Source: Heliocidaris tuberculata (taxonomy: Eukaryota > Echinodermata > Echinoidea > Camarodonta > Echinometridae). Taken from it: a DNA stretch of 64,000 nt. The translations under genes were made by a program, and so were the position numbers. Of this stretch, positions 1 through 11,944 are shown piece after piece (the stretch's first letter is position 1; each line of letters starts with the position of its first letter). The notes under the pieces were generated by a model that was not told where the DNA came from, ran no database searches, and saw only the letters and a list, made by a program, of their open reading frames with translations. Location of the stretch: positions 32,305,802 to 32,369,801 of the forward strand of contig CM046848.1 in the NCBI GenBank assembly GCA_025618425.1, written 5' to 3'.

Positions 1-106
1 ACTTTGTCAGAAGGAGGTGTATGACTATACATTACAAAAAAAAAGACAAAATTTTCTGTCGTGATGAGTTGTCAGACGGCCCCTAAAAATTTTGCAAGAT
101 GCCGGA
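1..106. repeat. Dispersed repeat fragment (family also at 27.1-27.85 kb)
   Basis: This stretch carries a phrase about a cysteine-free, non-coding motif (TTTGTCAGAAGGAGGTGTAT followed later by TTGTCAGACGGCCCCTAAAA). The same phrases recur, diverged, near 27640-27740 and 27770-27850, and in reverse near 27120-27310. It is therefore one copy of an interspersed element cut by the window edge. No coding potential was seen. Confidence 0.6.
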
Positions 107-239
107 GGATACTTTAGATTCAGCAGCGTTACGCCACCGCCGCGTCATATTCTTGTGTGCGCTCTAACTGCCACATTTTTTTTGGACAGATTTCTTTCAA
201 ATTTTGTATGGCGGTGTACCTTGGTATAATCTATACAAC
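107..239 (+). repeat. Isolated partial unit of the ~155-bp tandem repeat
   Basis: The segment contains the repeat's diagnostic phrases in order: a CTTGTGTGCGCTCTAACTGC block, a GACAGATTTCTTTCAAATTT block and a GTATGG..GGTGTA..TTGGTATAATCTA block. These match the units at 2165-3130. It stops abruptly where a LINE fragment begins at about 240, which suggests that the LINE and following DNA separate this unit from the main array. Confidence 0.6.
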
Positions 240-1090
240 TATACAGAAATTGCAAGAGTTGGAAAGAACAAATTTCCAGGCGTTTGTATTGATAGTCGGT
301 TGTCTTGGAAACCGCATATCCATGAAGTAGAAAATAAAATTGCCAAAAATATAGGTATTATAGATAGACTTCATTTTCTGTTTCCTCAGAATGTTCTTCA
401 AAGTTTGTATTGCTCTTTAGTTCTCCCATATTTATCGTATTGCACTCTTGAGTGGGGCAATACCTAATCGTCTAATATAAGGAAGATAACTACATTACAA
501 ATGAATAATAAGAACTGTTTGCGATGTACCATCTGGAACTCACACAAGATATTGTCAGTTACCAACAGTACGTTTTTATGTATAAGTGCATTTAGAAATA
601 TCTCCCCGAACAGTTTTGTAATCTGTTTGATTTTAATTGTAATCTTCATAATTATCCAACAAGATCTGTAAGAGACATTCATATTCCTGGACATAGAACA
701 ATTGCGTTTCAACAAAATATTCGTTTTTCTGGTCCCAAACTCTGGAACAACTTGAATGACTCTATTAAAACATGCTCTTCATTCCATACATTTACTCGTA
801 CTTCAAAAAATATATACTTTGTACAATACAGTCAGTAGCACATATTCCAGATTTCTTTATATTTTTTTTTTCTTCTTTTTCTTTTCTTTTTTCATCTCTT
901 AGATTTTTTTGTATGTTATAATTGTTGTATAATCAAAGGCGACCCCACCAAAAGCCATGTGCTTCCTGGGACCCTCACCTCATTCCACCATGTTCTTTTT
1001 GTGAATGTATATTTCATTTTGTATTTGATTATGAGAAGGAAATAAATGCATTTTGAATCTGAATCTGAATCTGAATCTGAATCTGAATTT
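240..1090 (+). mobile_element. 5'-truncated non-LTR retrotransposon, RT C-terminus and 3' tail (copy 1)
   Basis: The 204-466 reading frame has the conserved post-catalytic LINE RT segment (FPGVCIDSRLSWKPHI, then VLPYLSYCTLEWGNT), where the FLGVxxDxxLxWxxHI motif is recognisable. The frame then breaks, but further RT C-terminal remnants continue to about 830 (a 'GPKLWNNL'-like stretch at about 735). The 3' end carries AATAAA and a short tandem tail of TGAATC units at about 1055-1088. A second copy lies in reverse at 48771-49935 and reaches further 5'. The element belongs to the Jockey/CR1-like LINEs by motif; the clade is inferred. Inactive. Confidence 0.8.
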
Positions 1091-1155
1091 GATAACTAGA
1101 ATTTTCCATGCAGAGAGTCGCGAAACTGGAGGTCGCTTCTGATTGGGCAGTCATT

Positions 1156-1223
1156 TCATGGAGCTTCGAATAGTTCCCTCCCATAGAGAATGTACGTGAA
1201 AGGAAACTATTGGGAGCTCCATG
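1156..1223. repeat. Small imperfect hairpin
   Basis: CATGGAGCTTCGAATAGTTCC at the left is mirrored by GGAAACTATTGGGAGCTCCATG at the right, giving arms of about 21 bases with a 25-base loop. It may be a small foldback element. No gene is seen between 1091 and 2160. That stretch otherwise holds a T homopolymer near 1410-1433 and GAGAGTTGAGCCACC-like phrases at 1441-1535 that reappear diverged near 23496-23590. Confidence 0.5.
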
Positions 1224-2164
1224 ATCCACCATGTTTTAACAAAGACCGCGTAGGGGAGATCCAGGAGTGTTGAGCCACTTTTTTCATAATGGGCCATATT
1301 TCCCCAAACCTGCAATGTGGGTTGGAGAACTTCTTATCATTTGAAGTTTACCTCCTTTGTTATAACACAGTGAGGGTTATGATATTAAAGGTGATTGCAT
1401 TTCAAAGCAGTTTTTTTTTTTTTTTTTTTTTTTTAATATCAAATGGCACAAGTCTCCCGGAGGGTGAGGAGAGTTGAGCATACTCATAATGAGAGTTGAG
1501 CCACCCATGGGAGAGTTGTGCCACCTTGTAAATGGGAGTAGGGAAAGACATGTTTCGCTTGTGGATTGGTCTGCATTTATAGTATAAAGTGCTGGTTGAA
1601 TGATTTCGTAAATGGAAAAACAATGACATTTACTAACGGTATCTATGAATTATTTTAGACAGCAAACTGGTCCGTTTTCCATATTGAAGACGTATCTTTG
1701 ATACATCGATCTGTATGCTGACTTAAAGATGGATAGTTAGGGCTGGGGCATTTGTAACAAATGAATAATTACAGAACATATTCATCCGCGCAATCAATCC
1801 CATGAGTTATAAATTACTCATGTAATTTTTTTTTTATTAGCGATAGCCAGTGTCATTTTTTTAATTATTACTCAACATGAAAAATAAAAACTTTTACCAC
1901 AATGTACACATAAGATGGAACCCTTACATTTAAACAATAAAGAAATAAAACCATTTTCGTATAGAGGTCTAACTTAGAACCACATGTCACTTTACTATGA
2001 CTCAGCATCTATGATTCTACTGTATAAACATTTAGCAATAGATCAATAGTCACTTAAACACTGATTAAAACAACACATTATTATACTAACATATTTCTAT
2101 GATGTTAGGCACCCTTCAAACACGTAGGAAAGTGAATGCAATCCGAAAGTATTATTTATTCTTT

Positions 2165-3130
2165 TAAATAGATTTTGGTGACGCTGCCTCCAGTTTTTAT
2201 ACGGTCAAAGGTCATATTTTGATAGATGTCTTGTGTGCACTCTTGCGAACGGTCTAACTGCCACATTTCTTGACAGATTTCTTTCAAATTTTGTATGGAA
2301 GTGTATCTTGGTAAAATCTACTCACCTACAGTTTTTGGTGATGCTGCCACTGGTGTCCCGTATTTTATAGGGTCGAAGGTCATACTTTGGAGGGTGGCGT
2401 GAATGTACCCTGCAGGCCACATTTCTTGACGAATTTCTTTCAAATTTTGTATGGAGGTGCAGCTTGGTCCAATCTACACATCTTTAATTTTTGGTGATGC
2501 TGCCACCAGTGTTCCGTCTTTTAAAAGGTCAAAGTCATATTTCGGACAATGTCTTGTGTGCGCTCTGCATGTCATATTTCGTGACGGATTCCTTTCACAT
2601 TTTATATGGAGATGTATCTTGATACAATATACTTTTTGATAATGCTGCCCTCATTGTTCTGTCCTTCATAGGGTCAAAGGTCATATGTCTTTTGTGCGCT
2701 CTAATTGCAACATTTCTTGACGGATTTCTTTCATATTTTTGTATAAAGGTATGTCTAGTAAAACTACGCATTTTTATTTTTTGGTGATGCTGCCCCCAGT
2801 GTTCCGCTTTTTATAAGGTTTAATGTCATATTTTGGTTGCTGTCTTGCATGCACTCTGGCGGTCACATTTTTCGTCTGATTTCTTTCAGATTTTGTATGG
2901 ATCGATGTCCATCATAGTTTACTCTAGACCTCTACAGTTTTTGGTGATGCTGCCCCCAGTGTTTCGTCTTTTATGTGGTCAAAGGTCATATTTTAGTGGA
3001 TATCGATCTTGTGTGCGCTCTGCAGCTAGTCATATTTATTGACAGATTTCTTTCTAATTTTCTATAGTGATGCATTATACTCTAATGTACACACATTGTT
3101 TTGGTGATGGTGGTCCTAGTGTGGACAATC
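2165..3130 (+). repeat. Diverged tandem repeat, unit about 155 bp, about 6 copies
   Basis: A TTTTGGTGATGCTGCC landmark recurs at about 2172, 2333, 2486, 2636, 2780, 2938 and 3100, giving spacings of 144-162 bases. Each unit then has a TCAAAGGTCATATTTT block, a CTTGTGTGCGCTCT block and a GACGGATTTCTTTCAAATTT block. Units differ substantially, so the array is old. Short open frames inside it are incidental. A stray unit lies at 107-239. Confidence 0.85.
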
Positions 3131-3172
3131 GTCCGGGCCACTGGTGGTGATATCTTCGTCCTCCTTTTGTTT

Positions 3173-3618
3173 GAGGGAGGGAATGGGGAGATTAGGGTAC
3201 AGCATTTTTGTCGGCAAATTTGGGTGTCACCCTCCCCCTTCAAAATGTTCTAGTGACGCCCCTGCATTTGGCGTAAACATGGCGTAAATTATTGGATTTG
3301 ACCAACATGTCGCAGATGACCAATCAGTGGCACGCATTGGCAGTATTAGGATGACGCAAAAATCGCTGCCAGTGCCGGGGGGAACATTCGCATTGCGCGG
3401 CAAGGCAGATTTCTAGTTATTTGTGGGGGGGGGGGGGGGGGAGGGGTTAGGGTGGGTGCAACAGGCCTGTTGGCAAATTTGGGTGTCACACGCCCCCCCC
3501 CCCTTTTTTAAATGTTCTAGCGACGCCCCTGTATTTGGCATAAACATGGCGTAAATTATTAGACTTGACCAACATGTCGCAGATGACCAATCAATGGCAC
3601 GCATTGGCAATATTGCGG
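3173..3618 (+). repeat. Direct repeat of about 180 bp, two copies
   Basis: Two copies (about 3173-3348 and 3421-3618) share GGCAAATTTGGGTGTCAC, then TTCTAG.GACGCCCCTG, then GCGTAAATTATT and CAACATGTCGCAGATGACCA. The second copy contains a run of about 20 G near 3425-3442. No gene is seen here. Confidence 0.75.
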
Positions 3619-4044
3619 CAGAGAGCTGTAAACAGAAGGAGTGGAAACTCTGTAAAATTATGCAAACGTATGCGTGAGTTCTAAAGCTGAACAATATATG
3701 CGTAACATTCCACTTGCCGGGCTTTGAAGTTTCATGCGAGGCGCCGCTCTTCCATCGTGGGGAAATTCGGAGGCCAGGCACCAGTTTCGAATTTAGGCAA
3801 ATTACCGGCCAAATTTCAGTGTAAATTGTAAAATTTATTTGGGTATTGTGTTGGGAATAGTGCATCGAACAATTTTCAAATTTGGTACTCCGCTATTCCT
3901 GTAATTTTGTGTGCCAGCGTCAGTGAAAAGAAAATTAAATCCTGATAATTCATGCGCTCTTTTATCAAACCATGCACCTTGTTAACAGTTGCGGAGTAAC
4001 GCATAACTTTTCGGCGGCGCCGAGCATGGGATCAAAGGAGAGCA

Positions 4045-5051
4045 GGGGGTCGTTTCATCAAATCAACTCCATGACAGTCATAACTTTGTCGGCTATCTAC
4101 GGAAATGTCCTGGACTTGACAAACTGTTTCATGAAGACATGATAAACGACAACTCAATGATATCGATACTCATCGGCTAAAAAACATAGTCTATATCACA
4201 GTCCATTGGATTTATCGTCAATTACCCAAACAGACTTCGTGGCTCAGTTTTCCCCCAAACTGTTCCAAAATGTCAAAAATGGCAGCGAATATTAATACTG
4301 ATGATACAAGCATCCCGTTTACATGAAAAGGTGTGTTATTTATGACATCTTAGAATTTATAAAATTGAGAAAACTAGAGGATGCTTTTGCGATGTACGAC
4401 TCTAGATTTTGTAAATAAGAGGATACCGTAATTGACTAATTATGGAAAGAAGACCCAAATCGTGTACACTTTAGAGAAAATGATTAAATCAAGACATTTT
4501 ATGACCCAGTTCTTAATATTCATTTATGAAAAATACATTTGATATTATTTATATCAAAGCATTACGTGAAAAGGGGGAAATATAGGGAAAGTACCTCCAT
4601 GATAAATTGTCGTCGTTTACATTGGTCTGTATATTTTCGACGCTTTTTCTATGGTAAACCGATGTGGGTATATTAAATATTAATCTCATTTACTTGTTGG
4701 GGGGTCCAGAAGTCATAAAAACATATTGTCCGTCTGTGAAATATTATAATACAAACATTAGTAAAACTATTTGATAAAAGAATGATAAAGAAATGTGCTC
4801 AGAGATCAGGAAATAAATTTTCTCTCAACTTGCAGTTTTCATTTTTTCGCAGCCCATAGACTAAACACTGGCTTGTGATGGCGTTCTTAAAAGATATATG
4901 ACAGGTCTGGAGCACCGACAAGTCACTTGTCGGTGAAGTTGTCGCTGGTCTTGGCAAAGACGGCTTTGTGAAACAGTTAGCGGACAAGTTGAGCGACAAC
5001 GTCGAGATGTTGCTGATTTTGTCGTTATGACGGTTTGATGAAACGACCCCC
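4045..5051. mobile_element. Non-autonomous DNA transposon with TIR GGGGGTCGTTTCATCAAA
   Basis: The left end GGGGGTCGTTTCATCAAA at 4045 is mirrored exactly at the right end (TTTGATGAAACGACCCCC, ending 5051), giving a 1007-bp unit with 18-bp terminal inverted repeats. The interior holds further TTGTCGG-type short repeats and a 134-codon minus-strand open frame (4799-5203) that crosses the right end and matches nothing recognised. Flanks share only a short AGC, so the target duplication is uncertain. The superfamily is not assigned. Confidence 0.7.
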
Positions 5052-7480
5052 AGCTTACTTCCACTCCTTTTGTTTACAGCTCCCCGATTGCAGTATAGCG
5101 CGGCACCGAAATGCGTGCAAGTGATAACGCTTGCCCTGACGGAAATGACGCTACGTCCTCTATTTCTTTTTGATCCGCAAGAGTTCAAGTTCAGCATGCG
5201 CATGACTCAGTTACTAGTCAACGTAATTCTTTAATCATAAATGGCAAAGGGTTTGGATATACCAATCATTGTAACCATGTATCGAGTACATCATTTTTGA
5301 GAATGGAATTAGTGGCCTGTCGACTATGGTCATAACATTTCTACGTAAGCAGACAATTCGCAATACGGAACAAAAATGGCTATTGGCCTCCTCTATCAGT
5401 GAGTATACTGGGTGTCTATAAAAATGCAAAGAGAAATTAATTCGCAGCATCTTTAAAAAGTACTCAACATCCCCGATGAAAATGTTGTAGTAGTATCTCC
5501 TAAACTTCGTGTGAATTTCATAAGGATTTAAGTGAAATCAACAAAGTTATGATGGTTTTGTAAGACCTGACATTTTTAAACGTTACACAGAGAGCGCATA
5601 GATTAACAGCCATACATGCAATAAGCTTCTGTACCTGTCGCCTAAACATTGAGAATTGACTTTGATTCTTGTCACAAAAAAGGGACGTTAAGAGATGAAA
5701 TTAATGTAATTTACACGTGTATAAAGGTAATTCATGCAGTATATTTTGTTTTCCCGGAGGCATAATGCATCGCCATATTAAATAAATATAAATTGCATAG
5801 AAATCTTTTTAACGTGATAAACATGCAGTGTTCAGATTTTCTGAGAATGAATACCATAAAATAAATGCGTAGTGTTTGATACCTGAACTTGACAAAGATA
5901 ATGTTTGGAGAGTTGAATAAGTTGGACAGTTGTTATTTCTATTAAATTGAAGAAAAAAAATGCTTGGTTGTTTCCTACTCTACATTGTTCAATTTCATAA
6001 TGATCGTAATGTGATGATTCGATGAAGTAGATCAATCATCAGTAACATTAAAAACTTCTTTTAATTCTTTGAAAGATTTTTTTATGCTTTTTGTACTTAA
6101 ATAATACCTTTCATGAAAATTGAATTACATTAAATTTTACAAATCTAGTATCAATCTAAACTATGTCAGTCGGGGTTTCATCGTGAACTCGTATATAAGA
6201 TGATATGGTTTCAATCTCATGAAATGCCGAGGTGATAATTAATCACGCTATCTTTTGATAATTTAATAATTAATAGGTTTTAGAAAAACAGTCCGACAAC
6301 TTACTTGATCTTTTATAAATTAGTGTGAAAATCTCATTAATTCTAGACTATCCTCGATTAAGATCACCTGCGAAGTTTAATTGAAATTGATTTAGTACTC
6401 TTAGAGATATTGCTGATTAAACTCTCTTCATTTTTCTGAGACACCCCGCATAATTATGTTTGCATTGTTGATGATCATATAGCTGCCTCTGCTTTTATTC
6501 ATATATACTGCTTTCAACCGGACACGTATTCATATACTGCTCTCTTCACATTTAATCAATATTCTTGAACTCTTGGACTAAACCTCCACTCTATAAAAAT
6601 CAAATTTTGGCCATATCACCTGGTCACATATTCTTAATCAGATTCCAATTAATCTGACTTGGATTCTGTTCATTCTTACTAGGATTATGGTTCACTTCAA
6701 ACCCGAAGCTAGTGCATTTGACTTTAAGTTATTCTAGTCAAATCTGACTAGATTCTAGTTATATTTAACTTGATTGTTTTTTAGAGTGTGAATGATGGTT
6801 TATTATTGTGATCCAAGGCTTGATGATTTTATCTTCATCCAAGATCTATAATCTGATAATTGTAGCCGATCGATAGCCGTTATACCGCGCCCTTAAATGT
6901 GATCCGATAGTTTTTAAATTTACATTGTAAACCACACTTCATCAGATCATTGAATACGAATGCGCTCAGAGTGTGGGGAGGAAGGCATGCGGGAAAATGT
7001 CAAGCATGGGTCGCGGAACCGGGGGGGGGGGGGGGGGGTGGTCATGCATAATCTGACATAGAAGAAAAATGTTCAAATAACACTGTATTTCTACCAAAAG
7101 TTGACATTTTCAAGGAATTACCTATATGTTCTATCATTAAGATTAAGCTCCATGTAACTTTACATCTAGCAATGACCATAATTTCACTGTTATTTTAATT
7201 TGTTTATTTTCATTACCAGATTACTGACTGCAATAGACCATGTAGACCAAGTCAGTGTGCACATGAATGTGAACAGATTATTGAAACATGTTGCAGTTTA
7301 ATGTACATGTTCGGGTATGTGGTATGTAGATAAGTTATCAGTGGTAATTAATATACCATGTAGATAAAGGATTGGCTAGGCACAGATGGGGCCTGGCGGA
7401 TATCCAATTCGCACAATTTGCAAACTATTTTAGGGTTTCTACTTCATCTGCTTCATTTGCTAATCATGTTAATAAATAAT
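5052..7480. other. AT-rich intergenic DNA, no gene seen
   Basis: Only short open frames are present. An inverted copy of the 3613-3637 sequence (GAGCTGTAAACAGAAGGAGT) lies at about 5058-5082. Around 6640-6780 several TCTGACTAG/TCTGACTTG phrases repeat. A run of about 19 G sits near 7020-7038. Nothing else could be supported. Confidence 0.5.
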
Positions 7481-7489
7481 GGTAATAAA

Positions 7490-7560
7490 ATAATGATAAT
7501 AATGATAATAATAACAACAACAACAGCAATAAGAATAATGATAGTAATGATAATAAGTAC
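7490..7560. repeat. Trinucleotide microsatellite (TAA/TGA-rich)
   Basis: Imperfect repeats of AATAATGATAATAA and AACAACAACAGC type. Simple-sequence DNA. Confidence 0.8.
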
Positions 7561-7718
7561 TGTGAAGCTTCTATAGTGCCCACGTACAGTGGTCACGAAC
7601 TAGTATATGGTCTCTCCCTCTAGGCTTTAGCAGTCTTTTTACTTTTTTCTTTTGGTATACAGGGTTTATATATACCAACATCCATTCTAATCCCATTATA
7701 TAAGGACTGGTTACAATA

Positions 7719-7862
7719 CCGATAACAATAACTATAAAATCGGTGTATTTAGAAAAGGTACTGGATATCAGTGTTGCAAATGAGTCTTCAGCCACGATTC
7801 CATCTGACAATGCCTTTTTTACACAGACCGATTTTATAGTTATCGTTTCGATTGTTATTGTT
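7719..7862. mobile_element. Small foldback element (MITE-like)
   Basis: The left arm AACAATAACTATAAAATCGG (about 7725-7744) is mirrored by CCGATTTTATAGTTATCGTT (about 7829-7849), with a further GATTGTTATTGTT extension. The spacer is about 85 bases. The short open frames on both strands here are by-products of the palindrome. Confidence 0.6.
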
Positions 7863-8097
7863 CTCGTTAATACACGGCCTTTCATTCTTCCTATGATACA
7901 TAAATTAACGAGTAACAATGGACTTTCCGGAGGTCAGATGGAGTGATGACATTTTGCTGTTTGAAGAATGGAACCATACAAGCGGAAGAAGCTCGAAGGT
8001 ATTCTTTGAAGCTACCCCTGAAATGAAACATAGTGGTGAAATCAGGAAAAAATAAAGTACCGGGGGCACAATTATATCTCATAATTCTCTCAAATGC

Positions 8098-8121
8098 AAA
8101 AAAAAAAAAAAACATTAAAAA

Positions 8122-8166
<45 letters not shown>
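8098..8166. repeat. A-rich and (TA)n simple sequence
   Basis: Two A homopolymers are followed by about 18 TA dinucleotides. The open frames across this stretch are low-complexity artefacts. Confidence 0.9.
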
Positions 8167-8171
<5 letters not shown>

Positions 8172-8715
8172 TTCTAAACTGGCCAGAGAGACGGGGCACA
8201 CATAATGGACATGACAGAGGTGCTTATATTCCGAGGGTTTATAATTCAGAACACGCAAATTAAAATCAGATTTGTTAATTTCACCGAAATGAATGAAAGG
8301 TGATTCATTTTCCGAAGATTTGGTGCATTAATCCGAAGATTCGTTCATCAAAATATTGTGAATGTCATTCAGTTTGATTCTATTTACGTTTATCATTATA
8401 TGAATAGTGCCTGGTCTATCATGCACTATACCGGATTATGTGCGCGAGAAATACTAAATTATCCCCAGTGCAGTACTATAGTATAAGCATACATGACAAC
8501 GGCACAGACAAAAGACCCATAGTGTTTTATGTTTGCAATAAAGAAAAAGTAGATTTGTACATCACATAGTAAAGTAAAGGTAATGTATTATATGTAAACA
8601 AAATATTTGTACATTTATAAATCGAAACATATATATGATTCAAAGAAATTTAAAATTAAAGCGTTTACTGAGAAAAATTACAAGAGAGTGGAAAAAAGAA
8701 AAGTCAGTAATTTCA

Positions 8716-9180
8716 ATTCAATTCAATTTAAAGACATCTATTATCAACTTTTCAATATGTGTACAAAGTAATAAATAAGCAAAAATAATGTACATGTATT
8801 TTTAACAAAAATATGACAAAATATATATTCATGTGGTACATACATAGTTGGAGGACATACCTCTAAAAGCTGCAATTGTATTTAAAATAATCTATTGATT
8901 GTAAAAGTATGATATTCATACTAGTCAAAGCTGAAAACATGTGGTTTTGTGAAATTTGATTTGACGAGAATGAATGAACAAGAAAAAGCCTCGCAGGTAA
9001 ATTTATATCATGGTATTTTGATACATAAAGCATATTTCATTACACAAAAGTATCAATTAAATCACATTCCAAATGATACATATATGCTTGGAAATATTGA
9101 GGAATAAATAATAATTGATATATATCTGTAATAATTACAAAATGAGAATTACATTAAAATGGGGGGAAATGCAGTGTACC
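8716..9180 (-). mobile_element. Probable 3' end of a LINE/SINE, minus strand
   Basis: A TTCAATTCAATTCAATTT tail at about 8716-8735 reads as a TTGAA tandem tail on the minus strand, like the plus-strand tail at 10007-10035. The sequence to its right is AT-rich with no intact reading frame. The right boundary is a guess. The stretch 8180-8715 holds nothing recognised. Confidence 0.35.
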
Positions 9181-9589
9181 CTCACTGGCCATATGTATTG
9201 TAGCATATAAAAATTGATGCCTATGTGACTAATAGACCTGTCTATATAATGTCGTTTTTTGTGCTTAACCATTGAATAATCGCGAATTATCGTGTTTAAA
9301 AGGAAGGTAGAGCTTGTACTGTTTCTCTTCTAAGGCCAGCAGATCACCAGAAAGAGTGATGGCCAAAGACAACAGAACTGACAAAACGAGCAAAGTATCT
9401 CAACCTATATTATTTGTTATTTTGGGAATGCAAACCAAGCTGATAGTATAAAACTGGACAGCACTAGGAAATTGCGCAACGTGAAATTGGCAGAAGCCTG
9501 CTTGTAGTAGCTGGTTTGTATTAAGAGAGGGTCTTAGCAAAAGTCCCCACCATGGTCCCTACCCACTCATTACCAGTATATAATCGATC

Positions 9590-10045
9590 AGGTTTTCGTC
9601 TGCGTATGCCGAGTTCTGCAAGAGCACGAACGAAACAATCTTTTGAACCCAACTCCATTCTTTTGTATGATATAATGTCTCGCAGACCTCATATGCTGTA
9701 TAATAATGATAACTATAGATATTAATCTCTTCTTATACACGTATATTAGATTTGTTATTAGTTAAACTACTCATGTGTATTATGTATACTCTACGATGTG
9801 AATGCATGTATTTTCTTATTTGAAATCTGAAAATCTGAAATTCTGCTATACCAATCTCCTCCACACACCTAACCGTAAATTTCTATTACATTATATATAA
9901 TTCATTTTGCAAACACTGTAACCTTCTGTGACCAAATTTGTAGTCTGTAACTCCTTTGTTTGTATTCTGTACCAGTGAAAGAACACATTTCCGAATGGAC
10001 AATAAATATTCAATTCAATTCAGTTCAGTTCATTTCAAAGAGAGT
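9590..10045 (+). mobile_element. LINE 3'-end remnant with TTCAA tail
   Basis: A conceptual frame near 9590-9680 resembles the basic segment near the C-terminus of LINE RT proteins (RARTKQSF, then a hydrophobic stretch). It is followed by a 3' UTR-like stretch, an AATAAA at about 10000 and a TTCAATTCAATTCAGTTCAG tail. The remnant is short and degenerate, so the assignment rests mainly on the tail. Confidence 0.45.
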
Positions 10046-10115
10046 TCAGTGTGTCGGTGACCCAAATCATGATACGGTTTAATATTTGCCTCCAAACCGT
10101 TTACAGGGTTTGCAT

Positions 10116-11365
10116 AGGGCGTTTCCATTTGGTGACCCACTTTTTTGCCATTAACTTGGTACACGGGGGCTTTTTCATCAGACGGTTTCTGTTATTGGCT
10201 TTTTTGTAAGTGAATATTCGTTATCTCTGCACTGTATTTATATTATTTAATATATTCTCAGTATTTTTCATTGAGAAAGTAAAATTGAAGAACAAAAATG
10301 TCCGTGTATGCATAGGCATAGGACTGGGACTAGCTAGGAGCCAGGCCCAGGGGGGCTGGGGGCTGGCCCCCTTCCCCTGAGATTTTCAAAGCAGTTATTT
10401 TTGGGCAAGGATTCCTAATCTTCGGGTGTTATCTATTACTGGTAGTTTTCTGCCGTCAGCTTATCTTACAGAACTGATCACATGAGTTGCTTTATTTGCA
10501 TACGCAGGCTTTACCAATAAGGCGCATGACTGTGTCTGTGCCGAGTGATGGGGGTGTGCGTGATAGTCGAGTCCGTAATCAGTCAACAGTCTCGTAGACA
10601 CTGTAGGGTCCAGTTTTCGAGTCCCATGGTGCTAATTACGAGATGTCCATATTTACTAAAACCCAGAATTTGTTAATGTGCACGCATGTTAAATACCTCT
10701 GTTCTCTTAATTTATCATTTTTCATGACAGTCATGTCAATTATATGTCTTCCTATGTACGCTACTGATAGATCTAGGAGCATTCAGCATTTCACCCTTGC
10801 ATTAGGCCCCGGCCGGTCCTCGGCTAGCAGGTCACCAAGAAGAAGCCGGCAACACACCAACCTGCTGCCGAAATGATGGCTAGCAGTCGTGATCCCAAAT
10901 CAGTAACATCAACTCTGTACCCTGTTACCCCCCCCCCCCTCCCCCGCAAGACAAAGGGACATTTCAATTTTACCAAAATAATTAAAATTCACATTGTCAG
11001 AGATCATAAAGTTGACTCATTTAAAATTTTCTCGCTGAAAGAGTAATTTTCAGGAACTTTTTTAAAAAGTTGATCGTATTTTTCGCGCGACGAAAAGATG
11101 ACCACAAACTTGTTTTGAAAAAATCAATTAGATAGCTAATGAATATTCAATAGCCAAAAAGCCAATCACAAAAAAGGAATCAGACCAAGCCCCACCCAAT
11201 GAAAAATCAATTAGATAGCTAATGAATATTCACTAGCAAAGAAGCCAATCACAAAAACTGTCTCATGAAAAAGCCCCCGTGTACGGATTGAATGGCAAAA
11301 AAGTGTGTCAGGAAAAGCGTGACAGGGGTGTCAGAAAAATAGTGGGTAACCAAATGGAAACACCC
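10116..11365. mobile_element. Non-autonomous DNA transposon with 9-bp target duplication
   Basis: The left end GGGCGTTTCCATTTGGTGAC is mirrored at the right end (ACCAAATGGAAACACCC, ending 11365). The inverted similarity continues for about 110 bases, including the ACACGGGGGCTTTTTCAT block and a GTGATTGGCTTTTTTG-like block. The element is flanked by a perfect 9-bp duplication, GTTTGCATA, at 10107-10115 and 11366-11374. Total length is 1250 bp. A subterminal ~57-bp direct repeat (about 11122-11180 and 11204-11260) lies inside the right end. The interior has a C run near 10928 and no transposase that I can recognise. A 9-bp duplication fits MULE- or Merlin-like families, but this is inference. 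Confidence 0.85.
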
Positions 11366-11405
11366 GTTTGCATACAATCTACAAAAGGGAGTTTTCGCAT
11401 CAGCA

Positions 11406-11668
11406 ACGTACGCGGGATTCTAGGACGGAGAGTCGGAGATTAACAATTGCACATGACAAAGGACGCCCGTCCAGTCTTTGTGGAAAATTGAAGAACCGGA
11501 ACAGTAGTTTCGTCCTAGATTCAGCGCGAACGATGCATTTGCAATTTATCGTTCGCTCTGAATCTAGGACGAAACTACTGTTCCGGTTCTTCAATTTTCC
11601 ACAAAGACTGGACGGGCGTCCTTTGTCATGTGCAATTGTTAATCTCAGTTCTAGAATCCCGCGTACGT
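11406..11668. repeat. Near-perfect long palindrome, arms about 120-129 bp, 13-bp loop
   Basis: The left arm (11406-11534) begins ACGTACGCGGGATTCTAG and the right arm (11548-11668) ends CTAGAATCCCGCGTACGT. The central loop is 11535-11547. Arms differ mainly by an 8-base indel near 11430 and a few substitutions. Because the arms pair, similar open frames of about 100 codons appear on both strands; these are artefacts of the palindrome. The flanks show no clear target duplication. It could be a foldback element or an RNA hairpin source. Confidence 0.9.
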
Positions 11669-11944
11669 AAGGGACTGCCCAGTAACACTTTCCATCGACA
11701 TTGCTCATCATTCTTACTCTTTATTTCATAAAAACATTTTATTATGAAAGAAGGGGAAGATATTTGCTTTCCGGGGGTATTTATCATACCAGGGGATGAG
11801 ATTTAGCTAGGGGTCAAGGACTTGTTTGGTCAAAATAGGCATTCCTAATTTCGGCCCACGTCTTAGACCCTACTGATGTATTTTAGCATTAGCTTCATGA
11901 TTTTAAGACTGCTAAAGATATGATGCATAGAGCGTATCCGGTCA

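Noticed and set aside
3413..3865. 150-codon minus-strand frame
   Set aside because: It starts in homopolymer sequence and crosses a direct repeat. No domain was recognised and composition is non-coding.
4799..5203. 134-codon minus-strand frame
   Set aside because: It spans the right end of a non-autonomous transposon. No recognisable domain.
11368..11711. Open frames of about 100 codons on both strands
   Set aside because: They translate the two arms of a palindrome, so the same peptide appears on both strands. No start context or domain.
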